NCBI GenBank assembly: GCA_002372175.1
Contig: DFIS01000001.1
Location: 1-18,903 of the forward strand
Length of the DNA: 18,903 nucleotides
Source: Solobacterium sp. UBA3691
Lineage (GTDB): Bacteria > Bacillota_I > Bacilli_A > Erysipelotrichales > Erysipelotrichaceae
Direction of reading: 5' to 3'
The notes below the pieces were generated by a model. That model was not told where the DNA came from, made no database searches, and worked only from the letters and a program-made list of their open reading frames with translations. Of this stretch, positions 7,460 to 14,292 are shown piece after piece (positions within the stretch are counted from its first letter, which is position 1; every line of letters starts with the position of its first letter). Made by a program: the position numbers and the translations under genes.

Positions 7460-8374
7460 ATGGTGATTCGTAAAAGTACAGTCAGCAGTCCCCGGATCGC
7501 TCTGGGGGCGATGCGTATTGCCGGCATGACGCAGGAACAAGCAGACCGGTATCTCAGCACAGCTTTGGAGTGCGGGCTCAATTACTTTGATCACGCGGAT
7601 ATCTACGGCGGCGGACAGAGTGAGAGAATCTTTGGCGAAACAGTGAAGAGACTGGGTATTGCCAGAGAAAAGCTTGTCATTCAGTCCAAGTGCGGTATTG
7701 TCCCGGGGAAGATGTATGATCTTTCGAAGGAACATATCCTGGAGTCCGCAGATGGTATTCTGGAGCGTCTGCAGACAGACTACCTGGATCTGCTTCTGCT
7801 GCACAGACCGGATGCGCTGATGGAGCCGGAAGAGGTTGCAGAGGCGTTTGATATTCTGGAAGAAACAGGTAAAGTACGTGCCTTTGGTGTAAGCAATATG
7901 GATCCCGGGCAGATCGAACTGCTCAAGAAATATGTGGAACAGCCGATCGTCGTCAATCAGATGCAGTTCTCGCTGACGAATGCGTCCATGGTCACGGAAG
8001 GCATCAACGTGAATATTGAGGGACATGACCGCGGTCTGGTCAGAGACGGCGGTATTCTGAACTACTGCCGGCGCAATGACATTACGATCCAGGCCTGGTC
8101 ACCGCTGCAGTTCGGCATGTTTGCGGGAACGTTCCTGGGTCATCCGGATTTCCCCGAATTAAACGGTGAGATCGATCTGCTGGCAGAGAAGTACGGCCTG
8201 ACACCGGAAGGAATCGCAGTTGCCTGGATCCTCAGACACCCGGCGGATATGCAGGTCGTTGTCGGCACGACGAATCCCGAAAGAATACAGAATATGGCCA
8301 GGGCACAGAAGGTAAAGATCAGCCGTGAAGACTGGTACAGACTGTATATGGCTGCCGGCAATCAGCTGCCGTAA
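7460..8374 (+). CDS. Aldo/keto reductase (YdhF-like)
   Basis: Predicted NADPH-dependent carbonyl/sugar reductase with a TIM-barrel fold, cytoplasmic, 304 residues. The catalytic tetrad is visible: D44 and Y49 in FDHADIYGGG, K77 in QSKCG, and H115 in LLLHRPD. GVSNM and the C-terminal VVGTTNPERI are the usual cofactor-binding segments. Overall it most resembles the YdhF branch. An in-frame GTG at 7445 would add five residues but has no ribosome site. ATG 7460 has GAAGG ending eight bases upstream and is preferred. It lies 41 bases after the maturase and its stop codon overlaps the ribosome site of the next gene. Substrate unknown; the context suggests a step in breakdown of a sugar released by the sulfatase. 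Confidence 0.88.
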   Translation: MVIRKSTVSSPRIALGAMRIAGMTQEQADRYLSTALECGLNYFDHADIYGGGQSERIFGETVKRLGIAREKLVIQSKCGIVPGKMYDLSKEHILESADGILERLQTDYLDLLLLHRPDALMEPEEVAEAFDILEETGKVRAFGVSNMDPGQIELLKKYVEQPIVVNQMQFSLTNASMVTEGINVNIEGHDRGLVRDGGILNYCRRNDITIQAWSPLQFGMFAGTFLGHPDFPELNGEIDLLAEKYGLTPEGIAVAWILRHPADMQVVVGTTNPERIQNMARAQKVKISREDWYRLYMAAGNQLP

Positions 8375-8385
8375 GGAGAAATACC

Positions 8386-9291
8386 ATGAAGAGAATGACA
8401 GGTGTTAATGTACCGATGGTCACCCCCATGACGGAGACAGGGGAAGTTGATCTTGGATCCCTGGCACGTTTGACGGAGCATCTGATCAGCCGCGGGGTCA
8501 GCGGTCTGTACCCCTGCGGTACGACCGGAGAAGTCAATAACCTGACGCCTGAAGAGCGTAAGGCGATCTATAAGACAGTGGTAGAAACAGCTGCCGGCAG
8601 AGTCAATGTATTCTGTCAGATCGGCGGTGAAGTCACGGCCGTCAGTGCAGATCTTGCCAGGTACGCATATGAGATCGGTGCCGACGGTATCGGTCTGCTT
8701 ACACCGACGTACTATCCGCTCAGTGATGAAGAACTGCTGGCATATCTGGAAACAGTTGTCAGAAGTGTTCCCGAAGACTTTCCGGTATATCTTTACGGTA
8801 TCCCGTTCATGGCTGTCAACCGGCTCAGTAAATCTCTGGTACAGGAGCTGAACCGGAGATGTCCGAATGTCATCGGCATCAAATACAGTGTCGGAGATAT
8901 CCTGACGCTGATGGATTTCCACAGGATCAACAACAGTACGTTTGATGTTCTCGTAGCACCGGTGCAGATGTTCCTGCCGGCTCTGGCTGTCGGGATCTGC
9001 GGTACGGTTTCCGGCAACTGCAATATCATTCCCGAGGATCTGAATGAACTGATCAGACTGTGGGAGGAAAGAAAGATCGATGAGGCACGCGTACTGCAGG
9101 ACAGGATCGCGGCTGTCGCAACCATGACCGGTGTCAAGGAAGCAGCCAAATGCAAGGCCCTGCTGAAACGTATCGGTGTGATCGACAGTGATGCGGTGCG
9201 TCTGCCGCAGACAGGACTGACCGAGGCGGAGAAGGAAGAACTCTTCAGATTCTTTGAAGAGAACTATCCCGCCTATGATTACAGGAGGTAA
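8386..9291 (+). CDS. DHDPS/N-acetylneuraminate-lyase superfamily aldolase
   Basis: Predicted class I pyruvate-dependent aldolase or lyase, 301 residues, TIM barrel, cytoplasmic. The pyruvate-carboxylate motif GTTGE is at residues 45-49. The catalytic tyrosine is Y137 in LYGIP, and the Schiff-base lysine is K166 in IGIKYS. True dihydrodipicolinate synthases carry Arg shortly after the Tyr motif (as in E. coli YNVPSRTG) to bind the aspartate semialdehyde carboxylate; here the segment reads YGIPFMAVN with no Arg. This, and the YxIP form, favour a sugar-acid aldolase (N-acetylneuraminate lyase or a 2-keto-3-deoxy acid aldolase) over lysine synthesis. AAGGAG at 8373-8378 overlaps the previous stop, so the gene is coupled to the aldo/keto reductase. 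Confidence 0.85.
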   Translation: MKRMTGVNVPMVTPMTETGEVDLGSLARLTEHLISRGVSGLYPCGTTGEVNNLTPEERKAIYKTVVETAAGRVNVFCQIGGEVTAVSADLARYAYEIGADGIGLLTPTYYPLSDEELLAYLETVVRSVPEDFPVYLYGIPFMAVNRLSKSLVQELNRRCPNVIGIKYSVGDILTLMDFHRINNSTFDVLVAPVQMFLPALAVGICGTVSGNCNIIPEDLNELIRLWEERKIDEARVLQDRIAAVATMTGVKEAAKCKALLKRIGVIDSDAVRLPQTGLTEAEKEELFRFFEENYPAYDYRR

Positions 9292-9293
9292 CA

Positions 9294-9848
9294 ATGCCAA
9301 GACTGAGTGTCGGAGAAAAAATGCCGGACTTTACGTTCCGCACAGCATACAAGGATAACCAGAAGATCAGTGATGTACTGAAGGGAAAGACCGTCTTCTG
9401 GGTGCTTCGCTATATCGGGTGTACGGTATGCCGCTATGATGTCCATGTCATCGCGCAGAGATATCAGGAGTTTCTGGACAGGAATGCACAGGTCTATGTG
9501 GTCATGCAGAGCGATCCTGAACATGTGCGTAAGGATCTAGAAAGCAGTCAGGAGAAGCTTCCGTTTGAGATCATCTGTGACAGTGATCAGCTGATCTACA
9601 ATACACTGGATATCAAACCTGCGGCTTCCAAGCTGAAACTGGCAGGCGGCAGCCTGATGAAGCTTGTACAGAAGGGCAGGGAGGCAGGAAAGGCAGGCTT
9701 TGCGCACGGTGACTACGAAGGCAACGAACTGCAGCTTCCGGCCATGTTCATTGTCGAAGAAGACGGTACTGTGAGCTATGCCCGATACGCAAAGAATATC
9801 GTGGATATGCCGACGGTGGATGAAGTCCTGAAGCTTCTTGACGCATAA
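9294..9848 (+). CDS. Peroxiredoxin-like (AhpC/TSA, thioredoxin-fold) protein
   Basis: Predicted thiol-dependent redox protein of 184 residues without signal peptide. The N-terminal VGEKMPDFTFRTAYKDNQKISDVLKGKTVFWVLRY is split here as the family's PDF strand and the VFWVLRY strand. The active-site region is GCTVCRYD, with C43 and C46 in a CxxC arrangement rather than the classical PxxxTxxC of AhpC; it fits the PRX_like2 branch. The LPAMFIVEEDGTV segment contains the cis-proline loop. It may detoxify peroxide or reduce disulfides, perhaps protecting the Fe-S maturase, though that link is inferred from position only. GGAGG sits in the last codons of the aldolase gene and the start is two bases after its stop. 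Confidence 0.82.
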   Translation: MPRLSVGEKMPDFTFRTAYKDNQKISDVLKGKTVFWVLRYIGCTVCRYDVHVIAQRYQEFLDRNAQVYVVMQSDPEHVRKDLESSQEKLPFEIICDSDQLIYNTLDIKPAASKLKLAGGSLMKLVQKGREAGKAGFAHGDYEGNELQLPAMFIVEEDGTVSYARYAKNIVDMPTVDEVLKLLDA

Positions 9849-9857
9849 CACAGAAAG

Positions 9858-9897
9858 AAACAGAGCAACCGGTGTGAACCTGATTACTCTGTTTTTT
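9858..9897. terminator. Candidate bidirectional terminator between convergent genes
   Basis: AAACAGAG (9858-9865) pairs with CTCTGTTT (9887-9894), and the T tract runs to 9897. On the minus strand the hairpin is followed by TTTCTTTCT. The 21-nt loop is long and only weakly structured inside (GGT/ACC), so efficiency is uncertain. It lies between the stops of the peroxiredoxin-like gene and the M20 gene. Confidence 0.5.
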
Positions 9898-9921
9898 ATT
9901 ATGGATCGTGAGTATACTGTC

Positions 9922-11253
9922 CTACCGGTTCTTCCGGATCAGGGTTTTGTAATAATCGACAGCGCCTGGCAGACTGGTCGTTTCCAGACACTCATTCAGC
10001 CCATGCATGCCCTTCATCTGTTCCGGACCGTAGACTACCGGAGAGAACCGGATACAGGCATCACAGATACGCTGGTAGTGTCTGGCATCGGTGCCGCCGG
10101 TCATGACATAGGGCACTGCCGGCAGTCCCGGGAATACTTCAGCGATGACTTCACGCACCAGATCAAAAGCTTCACTGTGGCTGTCTACAGGGGTGCAGGA
10201 CGGATAGGCATCCAGCTCTTTGACTTCCAGATCGTATTTTGCGGCAAGTGTTTTGATCAGATCGTTGCTTTCACGCATATCCTGGTGCGGGATGTAGCGC
10301 AGATTCAGCGTCAGGGTCGCTTCCTGCGGCAGGACATTGGCACCCTCGGATCCCGACTGCATGGTCGGTGCGATCGTTGTACGCAGCAGGGCAGCTGCCT
10401 GCGGAGAGATCGACGGCATGAGTCTTGTCAGCAGCGATTTGAACAGCCAGAGATTCTCAAAAAGCAGTCTCATGTAGAAAGGTCCGTACGGTGCCAGCTG
10501 TGTAAACATCTCTGCTGCCTGTGTATTGAACTCTGACTTCATCGGGTTATGTCTGTCGAGGTCACTGACAAACCTGCCGAGTCTGACGATCGGGGAATTC
10601 CTGGGAGGATAGCTGGAGTGACCGCCTCCGGATCTTGCCGAGACCAGCAGGTTTCCCTGACCCTTTTCCAGGACACCGATCATCGCATAGTTGCCTTTGA
10701 AGCCGGCCATTGGTTCGGTAACGATCGAACCACCCTCATCATTGACGATGAACGGTTTCACACCGCGTTTTTCAAGCTCATCCACGGTCCATACAGCCCC
10801 GGGTCCTGCCACCTCTTCGGTGTTTGCGGAAGCCAGATAGACATCCTGTTCCGGAACATAGCCTTCGGCCAGCAGCTCTTCCACTGCCTGCATGAATGAC
10901 ATGACCGAACACTTGGTGTCGGCACTGCCGCGGCCCCAGACCTTTCCTTCCGCAATATCTCCCGAGTAGGGATCGTGTTTCCACTCGCCTTCTGCCGGTA
11001 CGACATCCTGATGTCCCATCAGTACGATCGGCTTATCATGTTTTCTGCCTTTCCAGTAATACAGAAGACTTCCTTCGATCTCGGTCTTCTCCAGGTTTTG
11101 ATGAAGCAGCGGGAAGAGCTCTTCCAGCAGTTTATGGAAGCCGAGAAACTTCTCCCTGCGTATCTCGCCCTTGGCAGATTCGGTCTCATAGCGCACCATC
11201 GCTGAAAGCTTTTCGGCATAGATCTTTTCTCTTTCGGGATCTCTCTTCGGCAT
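9922..11253 (-). CDS. M20-family metallopeptidase (carboxypeptidase S/PM20D1-like)
   Basis: Predicted di-zinc peptidase or aminoacylase of 443 residues, likely cleaving dipeptides or N-acyl amino acids. Zn and catalytic residues are visible: H81 in MGHQDVVP, the bridging D112 in GRGSADTKCS, E146-E147 in NTEEVAG, D172 in NDEGG and H417 in MHGLNE. The lid/dimerisation domain contains SARSGGGHSSYPP. ATG 11253 has no ribosome site, and the codon just before it is an in-frame TAG that ends the upstream miniprotein gene. Many members of this branch carry an N-terminal membrane anchor, and the miniprotein looks exactly like one (see findings). So this may be the soluble part of a split or read-through protein. 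The gene ends with TAG, a rare stop in this window. Confidence 0.9.
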   Translation of the reverse strand: MPKRDPEREKIYAEKLSAMVRYETESAKGEIRREKFLGFHKLLEELFPLLHQNLEKTEIEGSLLYYWKGRKHDKPIVLMGHQDVVPAEGEWKHDPYSGDIAEGKVWGRGSADTKCSVMSFMQAVEELLAEGYVPEQDVYLASANTEEVAGPGAVWTVDELEKRGVKPFIVNDEGGSIVTEPMAGFKGNYAMIGVLEKGQGNLLVSARSGGGHSSYPPRNSPIVRLGRFVSDLDRHNPMKSEFNTQAAEMFTQLAPYGPFYMRLLFENLWLFKSLLTRLMPSISPQAAALLRTTIAPTMQSGSEGANVLPQEATLTLNLRYIPHQDMRESNDLIKTLAAKYDLEVKELDAYPSCTPVDSHSEAFDLVREVIAEVFPGLPAVPYVMTGGTDARHYQRICDACIRFSPVVYGPEQMKGMHGLNECLETTSLPGAVDYYKTLIRKNR

Positions 11254-11364
11254 CTATGGTGAAGTCTTTACCGGGGTAAGCAGAGTCCTGACCACGGCAA
11301 TCAGCACCAGCACCAGAACGACAGCGATCACACCAAGCAGGATGTACAGTATTGTCTTAAGCAT
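11254..11364 (-). CDS. 36-residue single-span membrane miniprotein (anchor of M20 peptidase?)
   Basis: This short gene encodes 36 residues: MLKTILYILLG, then an unbroken run of Val/Leu/Ile/Ala (about residues 4-25), then a basic tail RTLLTPVKTSP. It is a clear single transmembrane segment. It has the full ribosome site AAGGAGG (plus-strand CCTCCTT, 11374-11380) nine bases before the ATG, and its start overlaps the upstream membrane-protein gene by eight bases (ATGCTTAA). Both facts support real translation. Its TAG stop is directly followed, in the same frame, by the ATG of the M20 peptidase. It could be a free small membrane subunit, or the anchor of the peptidase, joined to it by amber read-through or separated from it by a nonsense mutation. 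Confidence 0.72.
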   Translation of the reverse strand: MLKTILYILLGVIAVVLVLVLIAVVRTLLTPVKTSP

Positions 11365-12052
11365 CTGTTCTCGCCTCCTTTTTTCTGAAGCTCAGATAGG
11401 ACAGGATGATAGCCAGGGCACCGCTTGGGATGATCATCATACTGACAGACCCAAGCAGTGAAGGAACCAGGATATATAACAGGATCATGAATGTCAGTAC
11501 GATCAGAGATACCTTTTTGTTTGTGCGGTAGTACTTGCAGGCCATAGCCCCGAACAGTGCCGGGACAACATTCTCAAATGCCGGCTGCAGGGCTTCCGAC
11601 TGCAGAAAGGGCTGCAGGGGGATCATCAGCACAACGCCGACAGCCAGGATCAGGATCGTCACCAGTGAGGAAGCCGCAATGGACAATGTGGAAACGATCT
11701 CATTCTCCGGTGTACCGCTCTTTACGCCGACGATATCCCGGGCATTGATCGCGCAGGGGATCTTCATATTGATCAGATTGCCGGTAATAAATCCCAGGTA
11801 ACTGCCTCCGGCCCCAAGCATCGGCAGATAGATCAGATACTCGACGATACAGCTGATCAGATAGACGATACCGACACCAAGGAACGCCTTCACAGCGGCT
11901 GACAGGTTAGGCATGGCCCCAAGATACGCTCCCATCAGGAACGGAGCACCGATCAGCAGTGCCAGCACGGCAGCGGTAAAGATACGTCCGAGACGGTGTG
12001 TATTCTCCAGATACTGTGTGTAGACTTCATTCTGTTTTCTTTCGTTATTCAT
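11357..12052 (-). CDS. Polytopic membrane protein, putative transporter subunit
   Basis: Integral membrane protein of 231 residues, not assigned to a characterised family. After a hydrophilic N-terminus there are about five to six hydrophobic spans (roughly 24-45, 54-76, 122-146, 160-172, 182-200 and 204-222). Between spans two and three lies a glycine-rich segment, GAGGSYLGFITGNLINMKIP (residues 80-99), ending in NARD. It looks like a re-entrant loop or selectivity element. The C-terminus is basic (FRKKEAR). AAGGAGA lies seven bases before ATG 12052 and overlaps the stop of the DUF5058-like gene, so the two are coupled. I infer that the pair forms one transporter. Some homologous proteins may be annotated as mechanosensitive channels, but I see no MscS signature. 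Confidence 0.75.
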   Translation of the reverse strand: MNNERKQNEVYTQYLENTHRLGRIFTAAVLALLIGAPFLMGAYLGAMPNLSAAVKAFLGVGIVYLISCIVEYLIYLPMLGAGGSYLGFITGNLINMKIPCAINARDIVGVKSGTPENEIVSTLSIAASSLVTILILAVGVVLMIPLQPFLQSEALQPAFENVVPALFGAMACKYYRTNKKVSLIVLTFMILLYILVPSLLGSVSMMIIPSGALAIILSYLSFRKKEARTDA

Positions 12053-12064
12053 CCTGAACTCTCC

Positions 12065-12841
12065 TTACATGATCTTTCCGAAGAATATCGCTGAGATCAT
12101 CGCGATAAGCATACTGCCCGCCACCGAGAAGCTGTCCAGCCACTCAGCTCCCTGTGTCTCGCGGATACGGATGAATACCCACATGGCGGCGGATGATACT
12201 GCTGCTACAGCCAGGGGCAGGGGACTGCCGGTAAAGGTAAAGGCACCGTTTCCGGAGACGATGGATGCAGCATAACCGGCAATATATGCGGAGACAAGTC
12301 CGATAAACATTGCGGTCATGGCGGTATCTCCGAAACCGGAGAGATCGATCCTGCCTTTCTTTGTTTTTCTGTCAGTCTGCTTCGGCGCCATCAGTTTGCC
12401 GGCGTATGCCTTGCCGTTAACGATCATCAGCACCATGCCCCACATGATGCCTATGCTCATCAGAAAGGCGATCGTAACGAAGGCCTCCGGTGTCATCCCG
12501 GCAATGGAGAGACCGCCGATACCGACAGCTTCTGCCGCTGCCTCCGCAACCTGTGTCTCGTAATGCAGAGCGCCGATGACCGAGAGCCTGAGCCATGGCC
12601 ACGGTGTGCCAAGACTCCCCGACAGCGCGATCACACCGAGCAGAATACCGATACTCGGCAGAACCGTGAAGGTCGCACTTGCGATGATCACACGCTTCAT
12701 CTTACTCTCGTCAATACCCAGTGCCTTGCCTGTCCTGTATGCTCGTACGCCGAAGATCACGCAGATCACGGCCACGAAAGCGATAATACTGCCGCAGATC
12801 ATGTACATGACAGGACTGTTGAGTCTGCCCAGCAATTTCAT
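12065..12841 (-). CDS. DUF5058-like polytopic membrane protein
   Basis: Integral membrane protein of 258 residues that I recognise as DUF5058-like, a family without known function. The first span (about residues 10-32) is followed by a basic loop RAYRTGKALGIDESKMKR. Next come a span with VLPSIGILLGVIALS, a conserved-looking LPWLRLSVIGALHYET-type segment (here PWPWLRLSVIGALHYET), an Ala-rich stretch, and further spans to the C-terminus, about six in all. ATG 12850 would add three residues, but GGAGG abuts it. ATG 12841 has the same GGAGG nine bases upstream (plus-strand CCTCC, 12851-12855), so it is the likelier start. It is the first gene of a four-gene unit with a second membrane protein, the miniprotein and the M20 peptidase, which suggests import of a peptide or amino-acid conjugate. 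Confidence 0.78.
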   Translation of the reverse strand: MKLLGRLNSPVMYMICGSIIAFVAVICVIFGVRAYRTGKALGIDESKMKRVIIASATFTVLPSIGILLGVIALSGSLGTPWPWLRLSVIGALHYETQVAEAAAEAVGIGGLSIAGMTPEAFVTIAFLMSIGIMWGMVLMIVNGKAYAGKLMAPKQTDRKTKKGRIDLSGFGDTAMTAMFIGLVSAYIAGYAASIVSGNGAFTFTGSPLPLAVAAVSSAAMWVFIRIRETQGAEWLDSFSVAGSMLIAMISAIFFGKIM

Positions 12842-12889
12842 AAGGATCATCCTCCCTTCATCCCATGACGCTTACCGGATATGTCCTGA

Positions 12890-12917
12890 ATTATGCTTTA
12901 GTGAATTACATCTTCAA
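12890..12917 (-). promoter_or_regulatory. Promoter for the membrane-protein/M20 operon
   Basis: On the minus strand TTGAAG (plus 12912-12917) and CATAAT (plus 12890-12895) are separated by 16 bases. The match is moderate (4/6 and 5/6). The spacer contains the AATTACAT half-site shared with the opposite promoter. Confidence 0.45.
12904..12911. promoter_or_regulatory. Operator half-site AATTACAT, copy 1
   Basis: The octamer AATTACAT recurs at 12977-12984 in the same orientation, 73 bases away, close to seven helical turns. This copy has no clear palindromic partner arm. It lies between the -35 and -10 of the minus-strand promoter. Confidence 0.4.
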
Positions 12918-12947
12918 ATATAATAATACCACTTCTGTATTTATCCG

Positions 12948-12976
12948 TTGTATATACTGCGGAAGTAATGTAAAAT
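12948..12976 (+). promoter_or_regulatory. Promoter for the M28 peptidase gene
   Basis: TTGTAT (12948-12953) and TAAAAT (12971-12976) have the ideal 17-base spacing. The start point should fall near 12983. The gene's AAAGGAG ribosome site is at 12994-13000, ten bases before the ATG. Confidence 0.6.
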
Positions 12977-12985
12977 AATTACATT
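12967..12985. promoter_or_regulatory. Palindromic operator over the M28 promoter -10
   Basis: Perfect 7-bp arms AATGTAA (12967-12973) and TTACATT (12979-12985) flank AATAA. The palindrome covers the -10 and the start point, where a bound dimeric repressor would block transcription. Arms of this length and A/T-rich style suit GntR- or MarR-type regulators, but no regulator gene is in the window. Confidence 0.55.
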
Positions 12986-13010
12986 CTATGAAAAAAGGAG
13001 TCAAAGAATC

Positions 13011-14246
13011 ATGAAAACTGCTTACGAGTTACTCAAGGAAATAGGTTTTGTCCGTGTCAGTACGACTCCGGAAGAACTGAAAGCCGCCGAGATCATCAAA
13101 GCCTCGGTTGAAGCTCTGGGACTGGAAGCGAAGATCGAGACCTTCCCGACCCAGTGGGCGGAGATCCAGGAAGTCAGCTTTGAGGTCACCAAACCATATC
13201 AGAAGAAATACAATGCGACTGCTTATCAGTGCGGTGCTGACTGTGACGGACTGGTGGCTCCTCTCTTGTACTTTGAAGATGATACAGAAGTAATGAAGAA
13301 GCAGGCAAAAGGCAAGTTCCTGCTGGTCAACGGAACAGCGGGACATGCCGGATACAAGAAGTTTGCCAGGACCGGCTGTGTAGGCTTTATTACCTTTAAC
13401 GGCAATATCGATTATACGGAGAAGGTGGATCTGGACCAGAAGGAGTTCCGTCCGCCTCTGCATGAATACGGGGATATGCCCGGTATCAACCTGAAGGTAG
13501 AAGATGCCATGGAGATGATCAATCTGCAGGCATCCGAAGTAAAAGTAACGATCAAACAGCAGCGCAGCACAGCAGACTCCTACAATGTCATCTGTGAGAT
13601 CCCGGGCTGGGAGGATGATGAAGCAGTGATCTGTTCTGCACATTTTGACACCGTTCCGCATTCCAAGGGCTACTGGGATAACGGCACAGGTTCTGTCTGC
13701 CTGTACGGTATGGCACAGTACTATGCCAAGAATCAGCCCAGACACACGGTGCGTCTTGTCTGGTGCGGTTCCGAAGAGAGAGGATGCTTCGGCTCGGAGG
13801 CTTACTGCAAGATGCATCCGGATGAAGTGGAGAAGGCACGTCTCAACGTTAATATCGATATGATCGGCTCCGTGCTCGGCAGACGCTTTGCGGCAGTAAC
13901 TGGTCCCGAGAGTCTGGTTCACTTTATTGACTACTACGGCAAGGAGATCGGCTTCCCGATCAGATCCTCACAGCGTGTAGCTTCTTCCGACTCTACATCG
14001 TTTGCGGATGTCGGTATTCCGGCTGTTTCCATCGGCAGAGGCGGCAATATGCAGGGCGGTACGATCCATTCCTGTCTCGATGTTCTCGAGCATGTCAACG
14101 AGCGTCTGATGAATGAAGATATCGACTTCATCACATCCTTTACGGCCAAGATGGCAAACGCCTACATTATCCCGGTGCCGAAGGAGATCCCTCAGAACAT
14201 GAAAGCGGAGATCGACAATTTCTACTGCCGGGATCCGAAAAAATAA
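13011..14246 (+). CDS. M28-family metallopeptidase (aminopeptidase)
   Basis: Predicted di-zinc exopeptidase of 411 residues. No signal peptide is visible, so it should act in the cytoplasm. An N-terminal segment is followed by a PA-like insertion (about residues 75-180), then the catalytic domain. The ligands are H211 in SAHFDTVPH, D223 in WDNGTG, E255-E256 in CGSEERG, D283 in NIDMIG and H353 in GTIHSCLD, all in M28 order. AAAGGAG stands ten bases before the ATG. The gene is transcribed away from the membrane-protein/M20 operon from a promoter that carries a palindromic operator. The shared half-site suggests joint control. Together they may take up and degrade peptides. Confidence 0.92.
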   Translation: MKTAYELLKEIGFVRVSTTPEELKAAEIIKASVEALGLEAKIETFPTQWAEIQEVSFEVTKPYQKKYNATAYQCGADCDGLVAPLLYFEDDTEVMKKQAKGKFLLVNGTAGHAGYKKFARTGCVGFITFNGNIDYTEKVDLDQKEFRPPLHEYGDMPGINLKVEDAMEMINLQASEVKVTIKQQRSTADSYNVICEIPGWEDDEAVICSAHFDTVPHSKGYWDNGTGSVCLYGMAQYYAKNQPRHTVRLVWCGSEERGCFGSEAYCKMHPDEVEKARLNVNIDMIGSVLGRRFAAVTGPESLVHFIDYYGKEIGFPIRSSQRVASSDSTSFADVGIPAVSIGRGGNMQGGTIHSCLDVLEHVNERLMNEDIDFITSFTAKMANAYIIPVPKEIPQNMKAEIDNFYCRDPKK

Positions 14247-14261
14247 AACCGCAGGGGTATG

Positions 14262-14291
14262 AAAAAAGCTGAGATCATCTCAGCTTTTTTT
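14262..14291. terminator. Bidirectional intrinsic terminator
   Basis: A 13-bp perfect stem (AAAAAAGCTGAGA at 14262-14274 with TCTCAGCTTTTTT at 14278-14290) closes a TCA loop. The A and T runs make it work for both strands. It lies between the convergent M28 and VanY-like genes. Confidence 0.92.
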
Positions 14292-14292
14292 C

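Noticed and set aside
8386..9291. dapA for lysine biosynthesis
   Set aside because: The substrate-binding Arg after the Tyr motif is missing, and no other lysine-pathway gene is adjacent.
8362..9300. 312-codon minus-strand frame over the aldolase gene
   Set aside because: Same codon-aligned antisense effect; the sense gene has all its catalytic motifs.
9838..10536. 232-codon plus-strand frame over the 3' half of the M20 gene
   Set aside because: It is codon-aligned antisense to the M20 gene, starts inside the peroxiredoxin-like gene's end and runs through the candidate terminator, and shows no domain.
9922..11364. Reassignment of TAG as a general sense codon
   Set aside because: The M20 gene itself ends with TAG, at a position where the conserved domain is complete. 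One in-frame TAG is not enough to claim code change.
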